A stretch of 64,000 nucleotides of DNA from Linanthus parryae (Eukaryota; Streptophyta; Magnoliopsida; Ericales; Polemoniaceae). Every line of letters begins with the position of its first letter. The first letter of the stretch is position 1. The notes below the pieces were generated by a model. It searched no databases, was not told the origin of the DNA, and worked only from the letters and a program-made list of their open reading frames with translations. Positions 46,944 to 58,870 of this stretch are shown here, one piece after another. The stretch spans positions 13,092,001 through 13,156,000 of the forward strand of contig JALGPY010000007.1 in the NCBI GenBank assembly GCA_023055425.1, read 5' to 3'. The position numbers and the translations under genes were made by a program.

Positions 46944-49200
46944 TGAAGTATTGCGTTTTGGTATTTTGGGTATTATGGTAATTTATTATACTTTGAGGAG
47001 TCATTGAGAAATTATGAGGTTTGTTTTGGGAATATAATTGGTTAAATTATTTGTGGGGAGATCGAATTTTATTTTAAATACTTGTTGGTGGTATATAATA
47101 ATTATAAAGACAATTGGGTTATTTGTAAGTTTGGCGAACTTGAAGGATAATAGGATAAATAGTATTTTTCACATATTTTTTTAATTACTATTCCTATTAT
47201 TCATATTTATTTCAATTACTCTTTTATTTAATTAGTGAGGGCATACTCATCACATTGCTACGCACCTCATGGAATAATTCATTATGGAAATTATCTCATA
47301 ATTCTTTCAGGACTCTTATTTCTTCTCTTCCAAGCAACCATAAATACATATCTTATTCTTTATTTTCTCCTTACACGACCAAATTAACCCCGGAATCTGT
47401 CTCGCACCCGAACTATCTCTCTCCCATGCTCTCTTGGACCCGACGCAGCCCAAGCCGCCGCCGAACCGCCGCCTTCATCGGCCTCCTCTTTGCTCTCTTT
47501 CCTCTTTATTTTGGTGAGTTCTTTATCTTCTATTATCTTGATATCTTAATCTCAATCTCAAATCTCTCTAGTCTCTACAAGGATCACAATCAAGGGATTC
47601 TTACCCAAGCTATTGTCTTGTGACGTTTGATTTTCAGTTACACCGTTGCGATCACAGTTACAATCTTATTCCCGGTATGTGAATCAAAATCCTAGTTCAA
47701 TTCTTCATCTCATACTTTAATTTTCATATTCATATTGTTAGTCTCGTCATACATGATGTCGTAGGATCAATAATCAATAGTTGGTATCAATTATGTTCAT
47801 AGGTTATGGGTAAAACCCTAGTTAAAGAGGGGACGTGTAATTAATTGTGTTTGGGTGAATTAGCATGCTTAGTATGTGGGTAATAACTTTATTTAAAAAG
47901 GATAATCATTGTGCTTTGAAGTTAGATTGAAGACGGAACCATTAACTAGATATTTTGGATGTTAGATTATGAGGCAATCATGAAATTTAGTATTCGCGGC
48001 GGGTAAACCATTGGCAGAATTGATGACTAGTAAGTTTAAGAGAGCATAACTTGTGTTTTGGGAAGAGAAATTCGATTCCGTTTGATGCTTGACTTCTTTT
48101 CAAACTTTTTCTGGATCTAATGAGACTATTTTTTAGTTGAGAAAAGTTTGTGAAGTTTGTGTAATATATTAGTGAAGTTATGATAGGTTTTGTACATATT
48201 AGATTGTGGAATTTTGAAGCAAAATTTTGGGTCGTGTTTTGGAGTGTGAATTAAGGGGTGATCTAGAGACTTAAAACCAAAAATTGTAGGGTCATCATCT
48301 CGTTAAGTAGGTATTTTCTATTTATTTGCAGTATTATATCTTGATTAGAGAATTATTTAAATTGTAGGTGACAATTTCATTGACGAATGACACGCCCAGT
48401 ATTACTAGGAAATGATTTTCTTTTGCTTGAGATTCAAGGTGAGTTGCCAAGCCTTGAGCCTTATCTCCTTTTGTGTCCACACGATGTTTTATTATATACG
48501 TCTCAAAATGTGTTTCAGGTTTTACATGATTTACTTGAAAAGATGATTTTACTTGAAGTGTTCTTTTAAGCAACTACAAGGAAAATATATTAATGAGTAA
48601 TGACGTAAAGTTGAAAGATTTGTACGGAGATCAATAACATAACATATGTATCGTTTAGCTTCGGTCACTCAAACAGTTTTTGTATTGTTTGGCTTCGGTC
48701 ACTTGAATGGTTTTGTATAGTTTGAACTATGATCACTCGAATGGCAGTTGTCGTGCGGGCTTTGGTCATTGATAACTCCTTCATAAGAGTTATGTTGCGT
48801 ACATTGTACACTAATATTTGTGTACGTTTCGTTGCAAAGTGATGAAATTCGAGCTAAAAAGAGAAGAAAATTAGTTTTAGGGTGTTATTGAGCTTTAAAG
48901 TACAATCCGGACGTTTCTTGCATTGTTTTATGTGCAATTCTATGTACTTTATCACATTGATCTTCGTGGGTGTGCTCGTGTTGTGTTTTACAGGAATAAG
49001 ACGCGTGGGGAGCATCTAGATAGAAGAAATGAACTTTGGAATAGTTTGGGAGCTCAAAAGGAAGCTCGTAAGGTTATTCAGGATGTTTCAAGTTAAAACC
49101 GGAATTTTAAGGATATATAGGGGTCAAATCAAGATTTTCAGAATTCTTCAATCACCTCCGTTCACCAGCATACCTTTCTCTTCTCCACTGTCACCAAAAG
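46944..49200 (+). mobile_element. Gypsy LTR-like sequence, copy B
   Basis: Counterpart of 14569-18100 without the MULE. It starts tgaagtattgcgttttgg. A 122-codon frame at 47255-47623 is broken in copy A and lies within the LTR, so it is not called a gene. No gag or pol follows. Confidence 0.6.
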
Positions 49201-49465
49201 CATCACCATGAGAAACTTCTCCTTCACACCCTTCTCAACCACTGAACCTGATTTAAACTACCTCTCCCAACAAGTTACCACACCCTACACCTACAACTTA
49301 ACCTCGACCAATGCTGCTCCTTCAACTCCTAAACCATAATCACCATTGCCAACAAAAATCTCCATCAGACTACATGCAACTAACTATCACCTTCCCTATA
49401 ACCACCAGACCACCTAATGAATTCACTCACAAAACATTATAACCCTTAAAACCAATACCCAATTC

Positions 49466-49480
49466 CATCAATAACCAATT
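49466..49480. other. hAT excision footprint
   Basis: The sequence is catcaata|accaatt. Copy A has catcaatt, the 408-bp element, then caccaatt. In copy B the last base of the left duplication is changed to its complement and the first base of the right one is lost. The T/C difference at the third position between the two flanks is shared with copy A, which shows both flanks were once present here. Confidence 0.8.
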
Positions 49481-49664
49481 GAAATCACAGCCACCAGCCA
49501 CCTAATTCCCTGAAACAAACCCATAATTCATCAATATCACCACATATCAATTTCAACCATTAATCACCAAACTCCAATACATAAATCACCAAAAACGAAC
49601 CTGCAAATTATCCTACACCACTTCACCCCTCCAAATCACTTATCTCCACCAACCTTTAACCAAA

Positions 49665-49796
49665 TATCAGTTAAATAGCGGGAAATATCAGTTGCTTTCT
49701 AGAAAGCAGAAAAATAAAACTTTACCAAACACAAAAATAATGTTTTTAGTCTTGAAAAGCAGCGTTCTAGAAAGTAAAAGCATTACCAGATGGACT
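49665..49796. mobile_element. MITE fragment replacing 5 kb of copy A
   Basis: Where copy A has 19026-24217, copy B has 132 bp with gctttctagaaagcag, tttaccaaacac and ends ..ggactcta, a style seen in hAT MITEs. Whether copy B lost DNA or copy A gained it is not settled by this stretch. Confidence 0.4.
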
Positions 49797-50418
49797 CTAA
49801 GAATATTTGATTGGAAAATCATGAGTGATAATATTCTACTAATAGAAATTTGCGCAAGAGAGGCCTTTATATACCTGCCACATGATCAGAAGAAGATGAT
49901 TTCCACATATTTTTTGGTTGTTCTGATACGAGAGGGGCATGGAGATTCCCCACTTGTCGAATTCATTGTTGTTCCTTCAAATATTCCTCTCTTCGAGCAG
50001 ATCCCAAATTTCATCCGCAATCTCTCTGCACCTAACTTGCAGATCTTCACTCATCTCTTTTGGTAGTTGTGGAATTCTCTCAAAAAATTGAAATTTGAGG
50101 AAAGAAAGTTAGATATTAATGTTATATTAATACAAGCTTTTGCCTATATGCTAAATTTTAGAAGGGTAAAAGACAAAAACCACCCCTTGAGTATGGGGTA
50201 TATACAAAAAAACCCCTCGTGTTCGGGGATATACAAAGACCACCCCTGTCGAGACAAAAACCACCCCTGTCGGTGGATGGACGTTAGACAAAAAACACCC
50301 TTCTGTTACAATCAGTAACTATGGGGGTGCAATATGACCTTTTAAAGACCATTTTGCCCTTATTTGTGTTTTGGTGTTTTATTTTTTTCTTGTTTTTGGT
50401 GTTCTAGGTGTTCTTAGC

Positions 50419-50525
50419 CACCACCCCCACCCCCACCACCACCACCACCACCACCACCACAACCACAACAACAACAACAACACCACCACCACCACCAACA
50501 ACAACAACTACACCACCACTTTCCC
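50419..50525 (+). repeat. CAC/CAA low-complexity repeat
   Basis: A run of CAC and CAA triplets inside the Pack-MULE. Gly/Val-rich and His/Thr-rich frames across it are artefacts. Confidence 0.95.
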
Positions 50526-50763
50526 CACAACCTGCACTCATTACACAGTACCGCCACACCCACCGCAATCTCCAACCGCCACTACCACAACTATCCGCCA
50601 TCACCCAGAACCAACACCCAGAACCATAACCCAGATTCCAACACCCAGAACCAACACCCACAATCACCCAAAAAATTGAACAGTACCTAGATCAGTAAAC
50701 ACAAAACCCATATGCTAAACACAAAAATGAACAATACCCAGAAAGCATTAAGCCTATAACCAC

Positions 50764-50884
50764 CTGGGTTTCTCACAGTTCCTTTAACGGAATAGCCCTT
50801 CTCGAGAAGCTCTTTGACCATCCACGAGGCGATGAACCCGCCGGCGCCGGTGACGCAGATGGTTTGGTCGGAGTAAGAAGGCAT
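50764..50884 (-). pseudogene. Captured first exon of cinnamoyl-CoA reductase
   Basis: From the ATG at 50884 the frame reads [13 protein letters not shown], the NAD(P)-binding Gly-x2-Gly-x2-Ala motif of CCR, then Gly-Thr-Val-Arg-Asn-Pro, and meets a GT splice donor at 50763 in the position of CCR intron 1. About 40 of some 330-340 residues are present, so no enzyme is made. CCR makes hydroxycinnamaldehydes for lignin. The exon-intron edge shows genomic DNA was captured. Confidence 0.88.
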
Positions 50885-52831
50885 GGTGTTTGTGAAACGA
50901 CGTAGTTCTGTGGTTTGAGAATGCGGAGAAGAAGAGTTGTTGAGAGTGATCGTAAAGTGTTCGACGAAAGAGCTCTGTGAGTTCTGGAATGAATCAATTG
51001 GTTGAAACCCAGATTCCAACACCCAGAACCAACACCCTGAACCAACACCCAGATTCCAACAGCCAGAACCAACACCAACAATCACCGCCACAGCCGCCAT
51101 CATCCGCCCTTTATCAAATCCAGATGGTCAGTCCAACACCCAGAACCACCCGAGACCACAAAGGCCGTTGATTCAACCACCAATAACCACCATTCAATCC
51201 ATCCTTCAATTCGTTCTCTTCCACACTCTCCCACTCCATCACCGAGCTACACCCAGAAGAAGCTGACGCGAAGGCGACGACGAGCTTCTCGCCAGCGGCC
51301 TCAACATCAGAATCCTCTTCTTCTTCTCGTACTCGAACCCACAACTCTGCCGAGCCCAATTCCCCAATTCATGGTCGGATTTCTCTCTCCGCGCCGTCGA
51401 TGGGTCGTCGCCGGAGGCTCTGCAATCGATCGTGATTTCTCTCTCCACGCCGTCGATGGGTTCTGGTCAAGCTTCTGTGGTCGTAACCGCCGGTAGATGC
51501 GGTGATTTCTTGGTCGGAATTGATGGCTGAAACGAGAGAGGGTGAAGCAAGAGATGGTGAAGAACAGAAGAGGAAGAGAGGAGTAGCAGCGAGAGAGAGA
51601 AAAGGGGGCTGTTATTAGGGTTAGAAATGAGGGGTGGGGAGAAGAAAAGATTTTATAGCTGTGTAATTTTTCGTGAAGTTGAGGGTATATAAGTCTTTTC
51701 ACACTTCCGTCAGTTGCCGTTAGTCACCGTTAAGTGACAAGGGTGGTTTTTGTATATCCCCGAACACGAGGGGTTTTTTTGTATATACCTCATACTCGAG
51801 GGGTGGTTTTTGTCTTTTACCCATTTTAGAAATATCACACCTTTTTTTGCAGATCAGCGCATGCACGAAACACATTTGTAGATCCGGCTCAAGGTTGGGA
51901 AGAACATATGTTTTGAAGATGAATATCGACGGTTCTATCTCAATGAATATTGGCGATGATTCAAAATCACGCCGGCGATTTCATCCATGGATCCTCTTAC
52001 CCCATCCAATACACCAAAGATCACTTCATTATCGAAGCGTATTCTTTACTTAAAACCTTGATTTTGGATCAAATATTCAGTTTCCGACGATAGTGGATAG
52101 AGATGGATTGTATGTAGCACGCTCTTCAGGAGCGCCGAGAAGCGGCGCCTTCTGAGAGAAAAAGTCTCTTACGAGAATATGTCAGAAATGTTACTTTTAT
52201 ATGGCCTAGAGATTCTTATACCCTGTGTTCTCAAATTGCCCGTGCCCATAACCTAGCAGGCTTGGGCCACAAAATGTAGATATTGGTCTTTTAAATACCC
52301 TCAAGACTTGTACTCTATCTGGGTTTCTGATAAGCCCATTATTACTTAAATAAATACAAGTCTTAATTTCAAAACTAAAGAAACCAAAACTCCAAAACCG
52401 CTTGATGAAGACATGAGATTTACTTACCCTATGCAAATAGGCTAGAAAGACAATTTAAGTCTGGCTTAATTACTTAATGCGTACCCCTGTGTTGGAAAAT
52501 TGTCGCTTTGCAATCTTAAATGTATCCCATTTGCAAAAAAGAAAAATCAATGTCAAATTAGTAAAATATTTCATCCAAACACGTCACTACAAGAATGATG
52601 TATTTGTCAATGCAAAAATAATAAATTAAAATTATAATAATTAAAAATAAAATGAAAATAAATTAAACGGGAAACAAAAGCTAAGAAGGTGAAGAAGTGA
52701 TGACACATTAAAAACATAAAAGTTGAAAAAAGAATATTGAGATAAAGATGATGAGAAGGAAGATTAAGGGTATGAGGACACATGAAGGAATTGAACATCA
52801 CTCTCTATCTTCCTCTTTCCCATTTCTCTTA

Positions 52832-53285
52832 GGGTGAGTCTGGGAATGCTTCTGCTGCCAGCACAGCTGCTTTTCGACAGCAGAAGCAGTTTTAGTGTAC
52901 TTGGTAAAAATAAAATTTTTACTTTTTCGGACAGTTCTTGCTGTCCCACAACAGTTTTCAGGAAGCAAGGGGGGAGATGCTTTTCCCGAAAGTGTTTTTG
53001 ATTAATTTATCTATAACCGATTTTAACCTTATATTTTTTTTTAAATATCGATAATTATTTTTACGGAAAAGACATGTGTCATATATTTTTGTCATTTTAC
53101 CATCTCACAGCAACTTCACAGTTGATTTTACCAAACACAAAACTGCTGTATCAATATTATTTCACAGCAGTTTTTAAGTAATATTTACCAAACAACAATT
53201 TTTTTTTGAGAATTCACAACAGCTTTTCCACAATGTTTTCACACAACAGTTTTCTAACACCGCCAAAGCATTCCCAAACTAGCCC
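52832..53285. mobile_element. Harbinger/Tourist-like MITE
   Basis: A 454-bp insert in copy B only. Ends are GGGTGAGTCTGGGAATGCTT and, on the other strand, GGGCTAGTTTGGGAATGCTT. The target duplication is TTA (52829-52831, 53286-53288), as in the PIF/Harbinger superfamily; copy A shows a single TTA in ttcttttagttc (25590). Confidence 0.85.
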
Positions 53286-53869
53286 TTAGTTCTCCTCTAT
53301 GCTTCTCCAACACCGCAACTCCACCCCGTTTCCCCTCCATTCACCCATACGGGTCCCAGTGGTCAATTAAACCAGACGCCTTGTCATTATCATCTCATCT
53401 TAAATGCAATTTCCGGCAAAGAAGCAGCAGCAGAATTCGGCAAGTGACCAATACTCCACCGAATTTTAACATATATTGGCTCACTGACGTTACTTTATAA
53501 AACTTAGTGGAACGTCGTTGTTCCACTAATCTGTGAGGCCTTCAACTAAGCTTCTGATTAGTCCACCTCAGCCCATTGCGCTCATGGTGCTAACGTGGTG
53601 ACCACCTCAGCTTAAATCATTATCATCTTTTTCATGTTATATTTTCATCCCGCTTGTTTAGAGAATTTACATTAATATCTATTATAAACATGTGGACAAT
53701 GTAATTTGGATGTTGTGTTTTTTTTATTAATTCAAAAATTTTCATTTGCTTCTCTGTATTCTTTATATCCCTCTTCTTCGATTTCTTTCAGAAAATCTCG
53801 ACCGATCGCCGACGAGAATCATCTCCATTCGGCAGATCTAGTATAGGGAGGTTCTGTCAAGTTAGTATC

Positions 53870-54650
53870 ACAACCTTGTTGAGATTGAAGTCGGGCATCA
53901 AAATGGGCCAAAATATGAGCCGAAACCTCAACTCCATGGACACCAAAGGCAAGGTCGAGAAGCCTGAGGAGCGCAACAAACGACCTTAACACCGCTGTGG
54001 ATGGACTTAGAGTTCAGTTCGTAAACCTGGAAGAAGATATGGATGCAAAATTCACATATTCAAACTATACTTTTTAAAATGACTGAACTCTAGGGTTTGA
54101 GAAATTGGAGAGAAAAATTGATGATCAAATGCGGAAGATGATAAACAATTTCAACCTCCTAACTAACCAGAAGAACAAAGAGAAGATGACTAAATATCAT
54201 GAGGTCACTCACGAAGATAATTCTCAACAGTCTCTAAGAAAAATACCAGAATCTCATCAGCTTCCAGAGAATATACTAATGCTGATGAACCACGAGTTAC
54301 TGAGAATTACTCTAGTGGAACATTTTCAATGCCCAAATTAGAGTTCCCTTAGTTCAATGGAGTCGATCCTGTTAGGTGGCTGCAAAAGGTGGACATATAT
54401 TTTCATATATATAAGATAAATGAATGTCAAAATCCGATATTGGTATCTCTCCACTTAGAAGGGGAAGCTGATAGCTGGTTCAGATCTGAACTCAGTAAAT
54501 TAGATAAAATGGTTTGGCAACAGTTTATTAAAAGACTGTGTAAAAAATTTGCGGAGCCAGGCCATGAAAATATGTTACATTTAAGTCAATATAATTTCTT
54601 TTTTGAGAATACCTTAATATAATATTGAAAGGGTTCATATCGCCCTATAA
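53870..54650 (+). pseudogene. Gypsy gag remnant
   Basis: The translation shows Pro-Lys-Leu-Glu-Phe-Pro, a TAG, then Phe-Asn-Gly-Val-Asp-Pro-Val-Arg-Trp-Leu and, in 54389-54622, Leu-His-Leu-Glu-Gly-Glu-Ala-Asp-Ser-Trp-Phe and Trp-Gln-Gln-Phe-Ile. This is the retrotransposon gag domain of Ty3-gypsy elements. A degenerate primer-site-like gttagtatcacaacc lies at 53859. Upstream frames are broken and no pol follows. Confidence 0.8.
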
Positions 54651-54835
54651 AATTTTGTCTAAAAAAACTATTTATATATATATTTTTATTAAAAAAGCAT
54701 ATGGGCCAACAGAACACCCTTACAAGCGGGCCGGGCCGGGCCTTGGGTATCCAATGTTTAAGCACTTGGTATCAACCTCAATCAAAACCTTCTTCATTGA
54801 TTAGTCTCGGAGGCCCAATCTCAACTCGCCGTCGT

Positions 54836-54970
54836 TCTTATCTCTGTTCTTCTTCTCATTTCCCAAACCCTTGAAGACGCCGGAGAAGACAACGAAGAAC
54901 CTTCCAATGGATTGATGAATTCTCCAATCGCCGCGAGTCTTCGCTATTCCTCCTACATCGCCAACTGTAA
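54836..54970 (+). pseudogene. Leader and first exon, copy 1 of 3
   Basis: A short frame from the ATG at 54926 (Met-Asn-Ser-Pro-Ile-Ala-Ala-Ser-Leu-Arg-Tyr-Ser) ends at a GTAAGT donor at about 54967. The leader (cttatctctgttcttcttct, tttcccaaaccc, ccggagaagacaacgaag) recurs twice at 60 kb. The gene body that should follow is not recognisable. A later GT donor-like exon may exist near 55700. Confidence 0.4.
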
Positions 54971-56405
54971 GTCCTCTCAGAGTTTTTCGTCTTTCGCGCT
55001 CTAGCTAGGGCTTTTTCGTTATCTGTTGTTCTTCATAGACTGATCTTGATTTGAAAATTTGAAATTGAAATAGAGGAATCACCATTTGAGGCTTTGATGA
55101 GAACGAGAGATAACAGTAAAATTTATACCATACTTTGAGGTTTTGAGTTTTTTCCAACCTTCAATCTCAATATTGCCACCTGAGTTAAGTAATCCAACCA
55201 ATACAAGCAAGGCCTTCACTTGGTTTTGACTTGGTGTTTTGACCTCTGTACGGCATTTTTACCTTCACTATACAGAAAGCCATTCGCCTTATAAAGATGC
55301 TTAAATTAGTAAAACCTGATAAATCGGTTAATAACTACTAGTTTGTAGGTGTTAGTTCAGAAACCAGTTGAATCGATGGGGCATAGTATAAGCCAAGTAA
55401 AATCATCGCCGTATTAGAAAATTTTGGCTCTCTGTACTGAACAGAGATGCGAATTTATGGACTCGCAGCTAGATGTTATAGAATTGTCTGACTGAAATAG
55501 GAAGTACTCCGTATGAGATTCATTGGTTAAACTGGGAAACAGCTTGTTGAGTTAAGTTGAGGAAAGTAATCTGCCCGACCTCCCCGGAAGCTTATGTGTG
55601 GGAAGACCATGTTGGCAGAAATTAACGACCCTCGGGACCTTTCTCTGCATAATGTATCTGGTCCCACATGATCTTTGTTCCTTCCTTCAAGGCTTCAAGG
55701 CGTCAATGACGACTCTCTCTTCTGCAGTTTTTTCTTCGGAGGTATAACCATTCTTCATTTAATTCCTAAATGCATTACTCTGATAAACCTATTTCATATA
55801 TTATTTCCTCTCAATCATATCTTGTTAAGATGGATAGACCTTCATGGTATAATTAGCTGTAGATTGAGCAAGATTAAGCATTTGGACGAAGATGATGAGG
55901 TTCAGGTCAAAATGAAGAGAAAGTGAGACTCCATTTTTTCAAGCGCAAAGTAACGGTTTTGTATTTTGATTACAATTGATCCGTTAAATTGGGGGTTGTG
56001 CTCCAGATATATATATATAGAGAGAGAGAAAGAGAGAGTCTTCATCATCTTTATCCATTTCTATGATATGAATTTTGCTTATCTAGAGCTTGAAATTTTG
56101 CTCTAGATTAAGACAAGAAAGAGAGGGGTCTGGTCTTTTTGGAGTTTGGTTGGTACACTTCTGGCTCAAGATTGATAGTTTGATTGGTATAATTGAGGCT
56201 CAAGATCTGGCTGCTGTTTTATGGCTCTTTTAGGAGATCTTATAAGGATTTTAGGTTTGATCTCACCTTAAAATTCTCAGATTCTGAATTTAATACTTCT
56301 TGAGTGATTAAAATATTAGTAGATTCATGTGTGAGTTCCATCATTATGAAGATTGGAAGTAAGAGATTGGAATGACAGATATGCCGAGCCGGAGAAGATG
56401 AAATG
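54971..56405. other. Stretch without recognised gene
   Basis: AT-rich, with a short TA/GA microsatellite at 56009-56036. Bases 55000-55100 align with 60370-60480 behind the other leader copies, so some gene remnant is likely, but no protein is readable. Confidence 0.4.
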
Positions 56406-56995
56406 CGTAGTTATCAAAATCTTACGTCACGATTCGTATCCTACGATTCGATTCGATTCTCCCATGAAACGATGCAAATCCCTTAGTGAATCTTAAATGG
56501 TCAAAAATTTCACTGAATCCCGATTCAAGATTCCGAATCTTACGTTTCAGTTGCGATTCAATCCGATTCATACGATTCGCCATCAATTCGGCTGAAGGCT
56601 TATTTGAGTTAGAGCTCAAGTGTAGGAAATAAAACTTCCATTTTTTATGAATGTTTTGCAACATGTGTTAGTTTTAAAATAACTTGTACATTTCTTTTAG
56701 TCAAAGGCTAGTAGTTTTCTATTATTTTATATCTCTCTGGCATCTCAATAGTTCCTTGCTCCACCTGTCTTTCTAAATCTTCATTATAAAAATTGTGTAA
56801 AGTTTCTTATCACTAGCTAGGGATGCGAGTTTCCGAAACGTTAAGCTTTTCTTTTTGTAAAATTATGAATATATTAGCTCACACATGTTATAGTTTAGTA
56901 AAATATGTTATTATATGGACCTAACATAAGTGCAAGTGAATCTTTAAGATTCACGAATCGATTCGATTCACGATTCAGTGAAGGTGACAACTATG
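56406..56995. mobile_element. hAT-like MITE rich in ATTCGATTCG
   Basis: Ends CGTAGTTATC and, on the other strand, CATAGTTGTC. Flanks atgaaatg (56398-56405) and atgaaata (56996-57003) match at seven of eight. 590 bp, non-coding, with repeated cgattcgattcg phrases near both ends. Confidence 0.7.
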
Positions 56996-57823
56996 ATGAA
57001 ATAAATGAAGAAGAGTAAAAGAGAAGTCACAAGGGAGACACTGAGAAGAAGAGAGAGAAATTGAAGATGCCATTTAGTAATGTGATTTGGACCAAATGTC
57101 TTTGCCACATAAGCGTTCGTGGAGGTCAGGGAGATGGTTTACCCGTGAGGGTAGCATTTTTTTATATATAAATGGATACTAGGAATTACAAGACTCAGAC
57201 AGCTATGGTTGGAATCAACTTTATTTCTGGCTATACAATTAATGCATTATCGGAAAGCACAATTTTATTTCTGGCCTAAAACACAAGTTACTACATTTGT
57301 AGAGAGACACGATTTGGGGAGATTTATGATCAGGAATACTACAATAGATAGATAAGTTACATAGCAGGCTATATGCAGAAGTCTTGAACATTGGAAATCC
57401 TAGTACTGTGTGTCGGAGGGCACTTAGGCTTATGATTCATATCCGTGTAGACGGACTTCCTTATGAGTAACGTGACATCTTCATCACAATTGCCAGTCTA
57501 CTAATTACTGGAGATCAATATTGTGTAAAGATCAAAACGTGATAACTCAGTGGTGCATTCAGAGGCTATTACAATAGAGGGTAATAGTTTGATATTATAC
57601 ATCAAGAGTTGGCACGTCTTCTCTATGTCAGATTGCACTCGTTAAAATTTCCTTAACAAAAATCCATCCATTGTCAAACGTTTGAGCCATACTTTATATT
57701 CACATTTGGTCGAATTTAGTCTCAGAAGTGTCAAATATCATACTACTCCAAGAATGGACCTATGAACTCCTGACTTGAGATTTACTTAAATAATATCGTC
57801 GTAAAGATTCCATTTTTATAAGT

Positions 57824-58077
57824 AGTGCCGGCCTAAAGAGGATACAGGGCGGGGCAGCTGCTATAGGCGTCTAGGCCGGCAGGGCTTTGTAAATTAAACT
57901 TACGAACTAAGATTAATCATGTATTTTAATGCAATTTATTAGCATTGTGTTAAAGTTAGCTTGGTGGTGGTTATTTCATCTTTATATTTTTTTACACAGC
58001 CAAAGAATGAACTTTCTTTAATCAGGGTCTCAGAAATATACTTGCTTTAGGCCCGAGACATCTAATGCCGACCCTGA
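57824..58077. mobile_element. Small hAT-type element, relative of 18416-18823
   Basis: Perfect 8-bp duplication ttataagt (57816-57823, 58078-58085). It shares the cggcctaa and ggcccgaga blocks and a CAGGGTCGGC end with the element at 18416. 254 bp. Confidence 0.8.
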
Positions 58078-58386
58078 TTATAAGTAAAGAATCCAATGAC
58101 AGATGAAAGTTTGGCTAAAAAAGAAAAGAGAAAAATGGAAATGCATTCCTTGTTTTCCTTCATTAATTATACTACAACAAAGCAATTACACAAATGAACA
58201 TGAAATAGCAAACATGTCCTTGTGGTTTAGCCAAGGTCTTTTACAAAGTAGGTGTAGGTAGATCCTTAGATACTTGAAACTACAAAGTTCATGTGAGGAT
58301 TTCACATCATAAACCAACTGGATAAAGCTTTAAATAATGATTAGATAATCGAGTACATGAAAACAAAAGCAGCAAAATCAAATACA

Positions 58387-58448
58387 GTTGTAGTATTTTG
58401 CAGTTTGGACATGCAGTATGACACGTCCAAACTGCAAAATACTACAAC
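58387..58448. repeat. Perfect 24-bp stem, 14-nt loop
   Basis: The left arm 58387-58410 (gttgtagtattttgcagttt, then ggac) is the exact complement of 58425-58448. The left side and loop match MYB 3'-flank units (gcagtttcgccatgcattatgacac at 59320), so the right arm is the added copy, as from snap-back repair. Confidence 0.92.
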
Positions 58449-58534
58449 TCCGTAAATCCAACTACTAAGCATGCAACCTAGTTCTCTAATCAACAAAAAA
58501 GACTATCGACTTTCGAAATTTCCTCCATAGATAA

Positions 58535-58870
58535 ACTCCGTAAATCCATTCCAGGGAAGAATGACCCGAAACTGGCGTCATCCATTAGCAATGACGAGAA
58601 ACCAACATTTTCAACGCCTTTCCAAAAAACAGTAAGTCTTAAATTAATGTGACATTATGGATATTGTAGTAGCTTTCAAGAGCAGCACGGGAAGAAGAAA
58701 TTAATTATGATAGTTTTGGATACTGATGGAATATTGACTTCTTCTACTGTTGCTAATGAAAGCTCAGACTACAACAATATTCACTTTGTCGTAACTTGTT
58801 GTGGCCGAGTCCCGCTGAAATTGTTGGTTCCCGTCGTTGCTAATGGATGACAACAATTTCAGGTTAGAGT
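58535..58870 (-). pseudogene. MYB exon 3 C-terminal remnant, unit 1 (with inverted piece)
   Basis: The minus strand reads Gly-Val-Glu-Asn-Val-Gly-Phe-Ser-Ser-Leu-Leu-Met near 58600, matching [12 protein letters not shown] at the end of the intact MYB (3272-3664). On the plus strand, 58822-58862 repeats the same stretch, so the unit is partly inverted on itself. No R3 repeat remains. Confidence 0.65.

Larger units (their letters stand above)
50164..51822. mobile_element. Pack-MULE carrying a cinnamoyl-CoA reductase exon
   Basis: Long terminal inverted repeats of about 82 bp begin GGGTAAAAGACAAAAACC on both strands with about three mismatches. The 9-bp target duplication attttagaa is perfect (50155-50163, 51823-51831). 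Copy A has the empty site (gaattttagaaatatc, about 24579). The interior is not transposase but gene pieces: exon 1 of cinnamoyl-CoA reductase (minus strand), a CAC/CAA repeat, and a GC-rich stretch 51180-51600 from another unidentified gene. Young by its repeat identity. Confidence 0.93.
49797..52190 (+). pseudogene. RNase H-like domain pseudogene, copy B (split by a MULE)
   Basis: Counterpart of 24236-24940. The first exon-like part stays open to a stop at 50064-50066; the second exon starts at 51853 after ttttttgcag. It shows Lys-Met-Asn-Ile-Asp-Gly-Ser (catalytic Asp kept), then a frame change, and Trp-Ile-Glu-Met-Asp-Cys between two TAG stops seen in copy A as well. The MULE at 50164-51822 sits in the intron-like gap. 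Confidence 0.65.

Noticed and set aside
47255..47623. 122-codon frame in the gypsy LTR of copy B
   Set aside because: The equivalent in copy A is broken and the location is inside an LTR.
50371..50679. His/Thr-rich and Gly/Val-rich frames
   Set aside because: Artefacts of CAC/CAA and related simple repeats within the Pack-MULE.
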